Shown: piece by piece, positions 7,514 to 15,293 of the stretch
How the letters are laid out: every line of letters begins with the position of its first letter
Numbering within the stretch: the first letter of the stretch is position 1
Source of the DNA: CAUJGQ01 sp038325665
Lineage (GTDB): Bacteria > Chloroflexota > Dehalococcoidia > CAUJGQ01
Assembly (NCBI GenBank): GCA_038325665.1
Contig: JBBQJF010000034.1
Span: 1-23,580, forward strand
Reading direction: 5' to 3'
Length of the DNA: 23,580 nt
Translations under genes and position numbers: made by a program
Notes under the pieces: generated by a model
What the model saw: only the letters and a program-made list of their open reading frames with translations
What the model was told of the DNA's origin: nothing
The model's database searches: none

Positions 7514-9097
7514 TCAGTTGACGCGGCGCTCGTAGCCCTGCCAGTGGTGATCGCGGAGGGCGGATTTCTGAATCTTGCCGGAGCCGGTTTTGGGCAGGGT
7601 GTCGGCCAGCTCGACAGAGCGCGGAACCTTGTAGCCGGCGATGTGGGCGCGGCAAAACTCGGTGAACTCGGCTGGTTCGACGGTCTGACCCGGCTTAAGC
7701 ACGATCACCGCGTGGACACGCTCGCCCCAGCGTTCGTCCGGCACGCCGATGACAGCCGCCTCCAGCACCGCCGGGTGTCGGTACAGCGCGTCCTCCACCT
7801 CGGTCGAGTACACATTTTCCCCGCCGGAGATGATCATGTCCTTGGACCGATCAACGATGTAGAGATAGCCGTCCTCGTCCACCGTCGCCAGGTCGCCGGA
7901 GTGCATCCAGCCGCCGCGTAGTGTCTCGGCGGTGATCTCCGGCTGACGCCAGTAGCCGAGCATCACATTGGCGCCGCGCATCACGATCTCCCCCACCTCA
8001 CCGGCGGCGACCTCGCTGCCGTCATCGCGCACCACCCGTACCTGCACCCCGGGAACCTCGCGCCCACAGGAGCCGAGCCGGCGCACGAGGCGCTCCGGCC
8101 CTTCGATGATGAAGTCCCCCGGCTCTAACTGCGTGGCCAGCGGCGAGGTTTCGGTCATCCCGTAGAGCTGGCTGAACTCGCATTTCAGCGCCTGCATCGC
8201 GGTCTTGAGCAGCCCCACCGGCATCGGTGATGCGCCGAACGGGATGAGCCGCAGCGAGCTGGTGTCATAGGCGTCGAGTTCGGGGTAGTTGACGATGAAG
8301 TTGACCATCGTGGGCACCAGCAGCGCCAGTGTCACCCGCTCGTGCTGCACCGCGTCGAGGAACCCGCGAGGGCTAAACTCACGCAGGAAGACGTGCCTCG
8401 CCCCCAGCCAGGTGAGCGTCCAGCACGCCCAGGCGTCGGCCAGGTGGAACATCGGCGCCGCGTGCAGCCACACATCGCGTTCGGCCAGTCGCAACGCCAT
8501 CCCCATGTGTTGCGCGTTGCTCATCACGTTGCGCTGGGAGAGCATGACGCCCTTTGCGCGACCGGTGGTGCCGCTGGTGTAATAGAGCTGCACCATGTCA
8601 TCCTCTCGCCAATCGCGCGCCACCTCATGCACCGGCTCGGCCGCGCCGAGCGCTCCCTCGTAATCGAGCAGCGTCGGTCCACCGTCCTCCGGTTCCGCGA
8701 ACGACGACCGGCCGGCGACGATCACCGTCTTCACGGTGGTCAGCTCGTGCTTGCACGCCTCGTACACCGGCACAAGCTCAGGACCGAGGATGAGGGCGGT
8801 TGCCTCGGCATCGTTGAGGATGAAGACCAATTCGGGCGGTGCGAGGCGATGATTGAGCGGGGTGAGCACCGCGCCGGCCCGCTCGGCGGCGAAATACGAT
8901 TCGAGGTAGCGGTGGCAATTGAGCATCAAGATGCCTACCCGGTCACCCGGCCGCACGCCCGCCTCGACCAGCGCCCCTGTCAGCCGTGCCACCCGCTCGG
9001 CCAGCTCCGCGTACGTCAGCCGTACGTCACCGCAGACGATTGCCTCGCGGCGCCCGTACAACCGAGTGGCCCGGTCGAGCGTCTCGTGAATGTACAT
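7514..9097 (-). CDS. AMP-forming acyl-CoA synthetase
   Basis: A 527-residue member of the ANL superfamily, similar to long- and medium-chain fatty-acid-CoA ligases. It activates a carboxylic acid to acyl-AMP and then acyl-CoA. Visible motifs: YYTSGTTGRAKGV (TSGTTG at 174-179, ATP binding), APMFHLADAW, YGMTETS, the hinge region VDRSKDMIISGGENVY, and the C-terminal catalytic Lys508 in TGSGKIQK. The length and start are normal for the family. The chain length of the substrate cannot be predicted from the sequence. It is transcribed towards the PilZ gene and ends at the shared inverted repeat; the S9 peptidase gene lies upstream on the same strand, with a hairpin between them that probably separates the transcripts. 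Confidence 0.94.
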   Translation of the reverse strand: MYIHETLDRATRLYGRREAIVCGDVRLTYAELAERVARLTGALVEAGVRPGDRVGILMLNCHRYLESYFAAERAGAVLTPLNHRLAPPELVFILNDAEATALILGPELVPVYEACKHELTTVKTVIVAGRSSFAEPEDGGPTLLDYEGALGAAEPVHEVARDWREDDMVQLYYTSGTTGRAKGVMLSQRNVMSNAQHMGMALRLAERDVWLHAAPMFHLADAWACWTLTWLGARHVFLREFSPRGFLDAVQHERVTLALLVPTMVNFIVNYPELDAYDTSSLRLIPFGASPMPVGLLKTAMQALKCEFSQLYGMTETSPLATQLEPGDFIIEGPERLVRRLGSCGREVPGVQVRVVRDDGSEVAAGEVGEIVMRGANVMLGYWRQPEITAETLRGGWMHSGDLATVDEDGYLYIVDRSKDMIISGGENVYSTEVEDALYRHPAVLEAAVIGVPDERWGERVHAVIVLKPGQTVEPAEFTEFCRAHIAGYKVPRSVELADTLPKTGSGKIQKSALRDHHWQGYERRVN

Positions 9098-9188
9098 GAC
9101 CGACCCCCCTCAGATTCCGGCGCTCATGCGTGATCCGACGGCCTGTCCCGCTCTGAGCGTGTGGGTCCGCATGAGCGCCGGACGCGAC

Positions 9189-9213
9189 CGGGGCGACCCA
9201 CCGGGTCGCCCCG
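9189..9213 (-). terminator. Strong GC hairpin after S9 peptidase gene
   Basis: CGGGGCGACCC (9189-9199) and GGGTCGCCCCG (9203-9213) form an 11-bp perfect stem with a 3-nt loop, starting 36 nt after the peptidase stop codon. There is no U-tract, so it may stall polymerase or protect the transcript end rather than be a classical terminator. A related hairpin is found at 15234-15256. Confidence 0.65.
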
Positions 9214-9249
9214 AGGACGGAATAACTCAACGCCTGGCCGGACGTCGCC

Positions 9250-11271
9250 CTAGGTCGCCCTCGCCATCTCCCGCGTCGCAGTCGTGCTGGCGACGGTGTA
9301 GCGCTCGACCCAGTCGGCAACGCGCCGGGCGAAATCGACCCGGTGGCTAGGGCGGCCGTTGCCGATGAACAAGTGACTGCCGCCGGGATACCGCACGAAC
9401 TCGGTCGGAACCCTGCCGGCGGCAACCAATCCGACGTAGAACTCCTCTCCCTGACCGATCGGGCAGCGGTCGTCGGCCTCACCGTGCAAAATCAACGTCG
9501 GCGTGGTCACGCGGTCCACGTAGTTCACCGGCGACAGCCGGCGGAACGTCTCACGATTAGTGACCAAGTCGCCCTGCATCTCCCAGGGGCCGAACCACGC
9601 GCCGATGTCGGACGTGCCGTGGAACGATTCGAGGTTGGTCACGGGTGCACCGACCACGGCGGCCTTGAAGCGGTCGGTATGGCCCACCGTCCACGAGGTC
9701 ATGTAGCCGCCGTAGGAGTAGCCGGTCACGGCGAGGCGCTCGGGGTCGGCGATGCCCTCGGCGACGAGTGCGTCGATGGCCGCGTGCTGCTCGGGTAAGT
9801 CGTACTCGCCCCACCGCCCGCGCAGGGTGGTCGCGAACGCCTTGCCGTACGAGCCGGAGCCGCTCGGGTTGAGCGCGATCACTGCCCATCCCTTACACGC
9901 GAGCGTGTACCAGTAGAACGAACCGCCCTGGAAGGTATTTCCCACGAAGCCGTGCGGCCCGCCGTGGATATGGACCAGCAGCGGCGCCGGACCACTGCCC
10001 GATATCGGCCGCACCAGCCAGCCATCGATCGTGCCGCCGTTGGGGTTGTCGAACACCCGCCGCTCGATCCGTGGCAGCGTCAGCCCGGCGAGCGCCGGCT
10101 CGTTGATGCGCGTCAACCGCCGCTCGCCGGCGCCGTCCCAGTTGCAGGTGTAGACATCGGCCGGGTTGGTAGGGTCGCTGGCGACAAAGGCGATCCGGCC
10201 GGCGGCCGGTCGCGCACTGAGCAAGATGATCTGGCGCTCGCCGTTCGCGACCGGTTGCACCGCGCCGTTGCCGGTCGTTACCCGCGCGATGTGGACGTTG
10301 CCCGCGTCCGCCACCGCGACAGTCAGCGTCGCCCCGTCCGCCGACCAGACCGGCTCCGCGACCGGCGCGACGGTCTGAAGGAACACACCGCAGTCGTAAT
10401 CCGCTGTCAGGTTGCGGGGCGGTCCGCCCGTGGCCGGCACCGTCCACACCCGCGCGACCGGGTCGCCCAGCCCCGGAAATTGCTCATCAGTACCGTAGCA
10501 GGCGATGGTCGCGCCATCGGGGGAAAACGAGGGCGCCGTGGCGCGGCCGACGATCGCGGTGATACGCTGGGCGTTGCCGCCGGCGGCGCCGGCAACCCAG
10601 ATATCTGTCAGGTTGTAGTCGGCCACGCCGCCGCGCGTGCGGCTGAAGGCGACCAGCCGGCCGTCGGGCGACCACACGGGGGTACGGTCGTTGACGTCGC
10701 CATCGGTGATCTGGCGCGGCTCGCCCCCCTCCGCCGCCACGACAAATAGATGACTTCGGCCGTCGAAGGTGTACCCGGAGCCGTCGTCCTTGTAGTGGGC
10801 CTTTGTGATGACCTTTGGTCGCTGCTCCCAGCGTTTGCGCGCCTCACTGTCCGCCGGCGGCGTTTCGGTCAGCACGCGAGCGGCAAACAACAGCGTCGCG
10901 CCGTCGGGCGACCACACTGGTGGTCCCGCGCCCTGGTCGAGCGCGGTCAGCTTGCGCGGCTCACCCCCGGCGACCGCCATGATGTAGAGCTGCGGCTTGT
11001 CGGTGGCGCGATCCGAGAGAAAAGCCAGACGGTCGCCATCCGGCGACCAGCGTGGCGCCGAATCGCGCTTCGGGCCGCGTGTGAATTGCACCGGCTCACC
11101 ACCACCGGCGGGCACGACCCAGATGGTCGAGCCGTACTCGTCCTTCTCAGCATCGATTTCGTTCAGTACGTAGGCCACGCGTGAGCCGTCCGGGGAGAGC
11201 TGCACGTCGGCGATCGTCTTGAGAGCAAGCAGGTCTTCCGGCCGGACCGGCCGCGGAGTGGTCGTGGACAT
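9250..11271 (-). CDS. S9 family peptidase (acylaminoacyl-peptidase/prolyl oligopeptidase type)
   Basis: A 673-residue serine peptidase. The N-terminal part (about 1-400) is a beta-propeller with repeated WSPDG/FSPDG blades (PD40 type) that limits access to the active site. The C-terminal alpha/beta hydrolase domain has the HGGPHG oxyanion region, Ser519 in GYSYGGYM, Asp600 in HGEADDRCP, and His633 in GGSHLF. By family it cleaves short peptides or acylated N-terminal residues in the cytoplasm; no signal peptide is present. The start ATG has GGAGGA 8-9 nt upstream. It is divergent from the candidate selenoprotein gene and shares an AT-rich promoter region with it. Confidence 0.95.
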   Translation of the reverse strand: MSTTTPRPVRPEDLLALKTIADVQLSPDGSRVAYVLNEIDAEKDEYGSTIWVVPAGGGEPVQFTRGPKRDSAPRWSPDGDRLAFLSDRATDKPQLYIMAVAGGEPRKLTALDQGAGPPVWSPDGATLLFAARVLTETPPADSEARKRWEQRPKVITKAHYKDDGSGYTFDGRSHLFVVAAEGGEPRQITDGDVNDRTPVWSPDGRLVAFSRTRGGVADYNLTDIWVAGAAGGNAQRITAIVGRATAPSFSPDGATIACYGTDEQFPGLGDPVARVWTVPATGGPPRNLTADYDCGVFLQTVAPVAEPVWSADGATLTVAVADAGNVHIARVTTGNGAVQPVANGERQIILLSARPAAGRIAFVASDPTNPADVYTCNWDGAGERRLTRINEPALAGLTLPRIERRVFDNPNGGTIDGWLVRPISGSGPAPLLVHIHGGPHGFVGNTFQGGSFYWYTLACKGWAVIALNPSGSGSYGKAFATTLRGRWGEYDLPEQHAAIDALVAEGIADPERLAVTGYSYGGYMTSWTVGHTDRFKAAVVGAPVTNLESFHGTSDIGAWFGPWEMQGDLVTNRETFRRLSPVNYVDRVTTPTLILHGEADDRCPIGQGEEFYVGLVAAGRVPTEFVRYPGGSHLFIGNGRPSHRVDFARRVADWVERYTVASTTATREMARAT

Positions 11272-11467
11272 GGTCTATTCCTCCATATGTGGTCATGCTA
11301 GGTCACGCGACCGACGGCGGCAAGCCGGGGTATGGGCGATGGACCGCTTCACCGTTCGTCACGGGCACGGTGCGCTTCGCTCAACCGGTCGGATGATGCC
11401 CAGGCGGTCCCATATGTGCAATAATTATGCAGATAGCAAAACTTTTGAATGACGATGGAGAGCGACG
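11272..11467. promoter_or_regulatory. AT-rich divergent promoter region
   Basis: The 196 bases between the divergent peptidase and candidate selenoprotein genes include an unusually AT-rich patch (about 11411-11450) in this GC-rich DNA, with the palindrome ATAATTAT (11420-11427) between two TGCA words. It probably holds -10 elements for one or both genes. I cannot assign exact -35/-10 pairs. Confidence 0.45.
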
Positions 11468-12037
11468 ATGGCGACGAATGAAAATATGGTGCGGCTGCGT
11501 CCCGGCGACCCCGCGCCGGCGGCCGAGGCACTGGGTGTGGACGGCACGGTCCAGCTAGCGGTGATGTGGAGTGATGGGCCGGTGGTACTCACGTTCCTGC
11601 GCCACTTTGGCTGAATGTTTTGTCGGGAGTTGCTCGCTCGGTTCGAGCGGGCTCATACGCAATTTGAGCAGGCCGGTGTGCGTGTTATCGCCGTGGGGAT
11701 GTGCCGGCCGGAGGACGCGGCGGCGTTCTGCGGCGGTCGCGCCCCGAGCGTGACCTGCGTGTGTGATCGCTCGATGCGGGCGTACGCGGCATATGGCCTC
11801 AGTCGTGGCAGCTTCATGGACGTGATGGGGCCGGCCGCCGGAGTCGCCGCCGTGCGTGCCGCCACTCACGGGCACATCAGCGGCAACCCGATGGGCGGCG
11901 ATGTGTGGATGATGCCCGGCACCTTCGCCATCGACGCCGGCGGGGTGGTCCGCGCCGCCCACTACGCCCGCCACAGCGGCGACCAGCCCGACCTGGACGG
12001 GATGATCGCGGCGGTGGCGCAACCGCGATTGGTGTGA
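11468..12037 (+). CDS. Candidate selenoprotein: AhpC/TSA-like (peroxiredoxin-like) thiol oxidoreductase with in-frame TGA
   Basis: From the ATG at 11468 (GGAGAG five bases upstream) the frame reads 48 codons, then TGA at 11612-11614, then 140 more sense codons to a second TGA at 12035-12037. Around the first TGA the product reads TFLRHFG-(TGA)-MFCREL. In the AhpC/TSA-2 peroxiredoxin-like family this is RHFGCxFCRE, so the TGA replaces the first Cys of the CxxC redox site, giving UxxC. The rest is intact family sequence: GVRVIAVGM, AAFCGG, CDRSMRAYAAYGL, MMPGTFAIDAGGVVRAAHYAR. A bSECIS-like hairpin lies 26 nt after the TGA. The most consistent reading is a 189-residue selenoprotein reducing peroxides or disulfides in the cytoplasm. 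The alternative is a nonsense mutation or base error, or a separate downstream gene; against this, the ATG right after the TGA (11615) has no Shine-Dalgarno sequence and would lack the fold's first strands. Whether the genome encodes SelA/SelB/SelC/SelD cannot be seen here. Confidence 0.82.
11632..11652 (+). promoter_or_regulatory. Candidate bacterial SECIS element
   Basis: GCTCGCTCG (11632-11640) pairs with CGAGCGGGC (11644-11652), nine pairs including one U-G, with the 3-nt loop GUU. The loop begins 26 nt after the in-frame TGA. Published bSECIS rules ask for a G among the first two loop bases and a TGA-to-loop distance of about 16-37 nt; both hold. In the family, such a hairpin is bound by SelB to insert selenocysteine. 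Confidence 0.7.
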
Positions 12038-12079
12038 TGTACACTCGTCATCAACAGCGCTGCCAGGAGATCCAATCTT

Positions 12080-12397
12080 GTGGCTGATCTCTCTGGTGAT
12101 GCTCAGTGGGCTATCGCTATTCTTGAGCGGGACGGCGACATTGCCCGTGTCGTTGTGTCGAGCGCCCGCGGCGATATCGAGTTAGTCACCGCGATGCATG
12201 TAGATGGCAGCACACTCATCCTGTTCGGATTACACATTGATGGTCCGGGGCCGGGAACCTTTGGGTTGCGCGAACTCAGGCGGATGGTTCGGGAGTTTGG
12301 CCGGATCGCCGGCGTCGAGCGGGTCGTGATCTTCGGTGGTACGAGAACACGGGAATGTCACCCGGGCGTAAGCCACGGCCAATCGTGGTCAAGGTAA
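12080..12397 (+). CDS. Small orphan protein
   Basis: A 105-residue protein starting at a GTG (12080) with AGGAGA (12065-12070) nine bases upstream. The sequence has a beta-rich N-terminal half (IARVVVSSARGDIELVTAMH) and an amphipathic helix (LRELRRMVREFGRIAGVERV) followed by VIFGGTRTRE, a pattern I associate with uncharacterised small proteins but cannot name. It lies 42 nt after the candidate selenoprotein gene and 6 nt before the L7/L12-like gene, so the three may form one operon. Function unknown. Confidence 0.65.
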   Translation: MADLSGDAQWAIAILERDGDIARVVVSSARGDIELVTAMHVDGSTLILFGLHIDGPGPGTFGLRELRRMVREFGRIAGVERVVIFGGTRTRECHPGVSHGQSWSR

Positions 12398-12403
12398 AGT
12401 AAG

Positions 12404-12643
12404 ATGGTTCAGGTTCTGATCACGGGCTGGAAGCCAGGCCTGCGCAAAGTCGCCCTCACGGGACTATTGCAAACACGGGGCGGGCTGTCTCTGCGCGACG
12501 CTCATGACTCCGTTGAACGATGTCTCGCCGGCGAGACAGTGGCGGTCGGTACCGCGAGCGCGGCTGCCGCTGAATCTCTGGCGCGCGATGCATCAGAGCT
12601 CGGTGCGATCACCAGCGTTCGTCTCAGCGAACAGCCCCGGTGA
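12404..12643 (+). CDS. Free-standing ribosomal L7/L12 C-terminal-like domain protein
   Basis: A 79-residue protein matching in pattern the C-terminal domain of ribosomal protein L7/L12: V-L-I-T-G-W-K-P-G-L-R-K-V-A, then GGLSLRDAHDSVERCLAG, then AAAAESLARDASELGAI. This corresponds to the L12 pattern of strand, LKEAKDLVE helix and EEAEEIKKKLEEAGA helix. The N-terminal dimerisation domain and hinge of real L7/L12 are absent, so it is not the ribosomal stalk protein. Such stand-alone domains are known but have no settled role. It starts 6 nt after the stop of the previous gene, suggesting translational coupling. Confidence 0.7.
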   Translation: MVQVLITGWKPGLRKVALTGLLQTRGGLSLRDAHDSVERCLAGETVAVGTASAAAAESLARDASELGAITSVRLSEQPR

Positions 12644-12700
12644 ACCGAGATCGCACGAGAGTGCAACCCCGATCACCATCGCACGGCTCGGGCGGAGAGT

Positions 12701-12791
12701 GAACCGCCGAGGACGCCAAGAACGCCAAGCCACGCCAAGACGAAATAAAGGTGCGTGGCGTCCCTTGGCGCTCTTGGCGTCGTGGCGGTTC
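12701..12791. repeat. Large imperfect palindrome built from ACGCCAAG repeats
   Basis: The arms 12701-12739 and 12754-12791 are imperfect reverse complements (about six mismatches and one gap over 38-39 nt), with the AT-rich loop ACGAAATAAAGGTG. Both arms contain spaced direct repeats of CGCCAAG, and both outer ends are GAACCGCC. It lies between the convergent L7/L12-like and MFS genes and could act as a two-way terminator or be a member of a dispersed repeat family. Confidence 0.8.
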
Positions 12792-12813
12792 CCGTCCACT
12801 CCCTGACTTCCAA

Positions 12814-14097
12814 TTACCTGCCAGTCGGACGGTCGAGGGCGCGGAACGAGCGGCTGAACAGGTGAAGACCGGCGGCAAAGACGGCCAGGAGCAGGCCGCC
12901 CCAGGCAACGGTAGCCTGCACGCCGATCGCGCGGGCGGCGGCGCTCGCCGGCAGCACGGCCAGAGGCGTCAGGCCAAACGACATCATCATGAGTGACGTC
13001 ACCCGGCCGCGCATGTTGTCGGGCACGAGTTGCTGCACCACGGTGTTGTTCACGGTCATCGCGAGCATCGCTGCCACGTCGCCCAACGCCAGGGCCAGCA
13101 ACGCCGGCCAGAGGTGGGGCGAGACGGCGAACAGCACCACGAAGGCAGCGAACACCAACATGCTCACCGTCATCATCATCGCCGGACGCCGCGGCCGGCC
13201 CAGGTTGGCGGCGATGATCGCCCCGGCGAGGCCGCCGACACCCGCCGCCGCCTGCATAACGCCCACGCCGGCCGCACCAGTGTTGAACACGCCGGCGAAG
13301 GCGGGTAGAAGGATTTGCTGCGGCATCGCCAGCAACATCGGTACCGTCCCCACTAGCAGCAGGATCATCATCGCCGGCTCCGCGCGCACGTAACGCAACC
13401 CTTCAACCACGTCGCCGGCCATGCTCGCCGTGCGCCGTTCGCCGCCCCGTGCGCCCCGCGGTAAGGTCGCGAACAACGCCACGGCCAGCCCATAAAACAC
13501 CAGCGTCACCACGAAACCGCCGCCGATGCCGATGGGCGCCACCAGCACCCCGGCCAGCGCCGGAGCGGCGATGCGCGCCACGTTCATCGCGCCGGAATTG
13601 AGCGCGATCGCGTTCATCAGCCCGTCTTTACCCACCAGCTCGGGAACGATCGCTTGACGTGCGGGCATGTTGAAGCTGCCGGCGGCGGCGGTGATCGCCG
13701 AGATGACGAGCAAGTGCCAGAAGAGGACGACGCCCGTCACGACCAGCGCCATGGTCACCACGGTCAGCGCCAGTTGGAACACCTGCGACACGACAATCAC
13801 CGTGCGCCGGTCGAAACGGTCAGCGACCACGCCGCCGAGCGGTGAGAAGAGCAGCGTCGGAATGGCGAACGCGGCGTTGACCAGACCGAGCGCGAGCGCG
13901 TCGTCGGTTAGCTCCCACACGAGCCAGCTACGCAGCATGATTTGCATGTTCATCGCGAAAAAGAACGCGGTGGTCGCCCAGAAATAGCGGGCGAAGGACG
14001 GGTTCTCCAGCGATTGGAAGGTCGTTGCGAACGCGCGGGGCATGGTCAGTGTGCGCCGTCCGGGCGGCGCGGCCGGTCGAGCATCAGGAAGTCGCAT
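12814..14097 (-). CDS. MFS transporter (EntS-like exporter group)
   Basis: A 427-residue major facilitator protein with about 12 hydrophobic segments. The N-terminus MRLPDARPAAPPG precedes FARYFWATTAFFFAMNMQ (TM1). The loop-2 signature reads FSPLGGVVADRFDRRTV, typical of MFS_3/EntS-type exporters; TM4-5 has GSFNMPARQAIVPELVG, also characteristic of this group. The family exports siderophores, drugs or other small molecules using the proton gradient. I chose the ATG at 14097 because GGGAGA lies about 8 bases upstream; a longer frame from 14172 has no such site. A MerR-type regulator gene lies upstream on the same strand and may control it. Confidence 0.93.
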   Translation of the reverse strand: MRLPDARPAAPPGRRTLTMPRAFATTFQSLENPSFARYFWATTAFFFAMNMQIMLRSWLVWELTDDALALGLVNAAFAIPTLLFSPLGGVVADRFDRRTVIVVSQVFQLALTVVTMALVVTGVVLFWHLLVISAITAAAGSFNMPARQAIVPELVGKDGLMNAIALNSGAMNVARIAAPALAGVLVAPIGIGGGFVVTLVFYGLAVALFATLPRGARGGERRTASMAGDVVEGLRYVRAEPAMMILLLVGTVPMLLAMPQQILLPAFAGVFNTGAAGVGVMQAAAGVGGLAGAIIAANLGRPRRPAMMMTVSMLVFAAFVVLFAVSPHLWPALLALALGDVAAMLAMTVNNTVVQQLVPDNMRGRVTSLMMMSFGLTPLAVLPASAAARAIGVQATVAWGGLLLAVFAAGLHLFSRSFRALDRPTGR

Positions 14098-14571
14098 GGT
14101 TATTCTCCCGCACGGTAGGGGGACGGACACGGAATGGGCCGCGCCGTCCGAGGTCTCCTCGCGACACCGCACGGGAGGTGATCATACAGAGGGATGATGG
14201 GCGTAGGGGGCTGCTTCTATCATCGGCGGTAGAGGCCGGCTGTGCCAGCCCTTTTCCGACTATTGCGATACGGCCCATCGATCACACACATCCCGATCTA
14301 TCGACCGTGGACACGTTCAGGCTGTCCGCTCGACGTGGTTGAGCGCCACGGGTGCGACTCTCGACGGAGCCGCGAGAAGGGCGCGTCCGTTTGAACGCCG
14401 GTTCGGCTCCGAGCGCATGTGCCGGAACATGCGCGGAATCTGGACGCGGGCCAGCGCACGCCGGACGCGGGCGACCTACCGGCTTAGCTCGACCGGAGAA
14501 CGGCAATAGCACCCATGTGGAACCGTCACGCGTCCGGTCGCGCCCGGTAAGGCATGTGTATGCGCATCACG
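14098..14571. other. Intergenic region between MerR and MFS genes
   Basis: About 470 bases without a supported gene. The clearest structure is an 8-bp perfect inverted repeat, GCGCATGT (14413-14420) and ACATGCGC (14427-14434), with a 6-nt spacer; it could be an operator or hairpin. On the minus strand a TATGAT (14182-14187) is a possible -10 box for the MFS gene, without a clear -35. Confidence 0.45.
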
Positions 14572-15045
14572 TCAACGGGGGGCGCCGGAGTGTTCGAGCT
14601 GGGCATCAAGATTGGCGAGCCAGACACGATAGGTCTGAAGCTTGCCTTCCAGTTCATCGCGCATCGTCTGGAGTTGATCGACCTTTTGGCGAATAATCGC
14701 GTGTTGCTTTTCCGTGACCTCGATCACGGCGTGCAACTGGCGCCGCTTGTGTTCGGCGTCGGCGTCGCGGCTGTACTCGGCGCGGATCTGGCTCTTGATC
14801 TCCTCCGCTTCGACCATCTCTTTGATCTCGGCGAGCGACAATCCAAGCAGCTTTTGGAGTTGCCTGATCTGTTCCACCCGCTGGATATCGGTTTCGGAGT
14901 ACAAACGGAAACCGCCCTCCATCCGGCTGGGAGGGGTGAGTAGACCCTTCTCCTCGTAGAAGCGGAGTGTGCGCTGGGTCACGCCGGTACGCTCGGCCAC
15001 TTCGCCGATCTGGAGGTAGGCTCCTGTACGATCCGCCACGGCCAC
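14572..15045 (-). CDS. MerR family transcriptional regulator
   Basis: A 157-residue regulator. Residues 11-77 are the MerR winged helix-turn-helix: LQIGEVAERTGVTQRTLRFY, the wing EGGFRLYSETDIQRV and the LLGLSLAEIKEMV segment. The rest (about 78-150) is a long coiled coil for dimerisation with no recognisable ligand-binding domain and no conserved Cys, so metal sensing of the MerR/CueR type is unlikely. The start is GTG at 15045 with GAGAGG just upstream. It has a good promoter with an overlapping dyad, suggesting self-regulation, and could also control the MFS exporter gene that follows on the same strand. Confidence 0.93.
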   Translation of the reverse strand: MAVADRTGAYLQIGEVAERTGVTQRTLRFYEEKGLLTPPSRMEGGFRLYSETDIQRVEQIRQLQKLLGLSLAEIKEMVEAEEIKSQIRAEYSRDADAEHKRRQLHAVIEVTEKQHAIIRQKVDQLQTMRDELEGKLQTYRVWLANLDAQLEHSGAPR

Positions 15046-15066
15046 GCCCTCTCACCACTATTCAGT

Positions 15067-15102
15067 GTTCCGAGTATAGGAACTCCCTAACGCAAACGTC
15101 AA
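15067..15102 (-). promoter_or_regulatory. Promoter and dyad operator of the MerR gene
   Basis: On the minus strand TTGACG (15102-15097) and TATACT (15078-15073) are separated by 18 bases, a near-consensus vegetative promoter. An inverted repeat GTTCC-7-GGAAC (15067-15083) covers the -10 box. The expected RNA start is about 20 bases before the GTG. The overlap suggests autorepression by the MerR protein. Confidence 0.65.
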
Positions 15103-15233
15103 GGTGAAGGTAAGCGATTGACGCGGCGGTTTGGCGGAGGCGAGGGCGCGCCGCGGTCGCCACCCGCGACCCATCGGGCCACCTGGTGTCACGAATTGAT
15201 CGAGCGGCCACTCACGGGATGGGTGTATGTGAA

Positions 15234-15256
15234 AGGGCGACCCGGCAGGTCGCCCT
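15234..15256 (-). terminator. GGGCGACC-type hairpin after orphan gene
   Basis: AGGGCGACC (15234-15242) and GGTCGCCCT (15248-15256) form a 9-bp perfect stem with a 5-nt loop, 38 nt beyond the stop of the minus-strand gene ending at 15294. It shares its stem core with the hairpin at 9189-9213, at a similar distance from a gene end. There is no U-tract. Confidence 0.6.
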
Positions 15257-15293
15257 CGTGATCCACGGACACGATACCGTCGCCCCCGGTCGC

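Noticed and set aside
11615..12037. Separate gene starting at the ATG right after the in-frame TGA
   Set aside because: No Shine-Dalgarno sequence, and the product would lack the first strands of the thioredoxin-like fold that are encoded in the same frame upstream.
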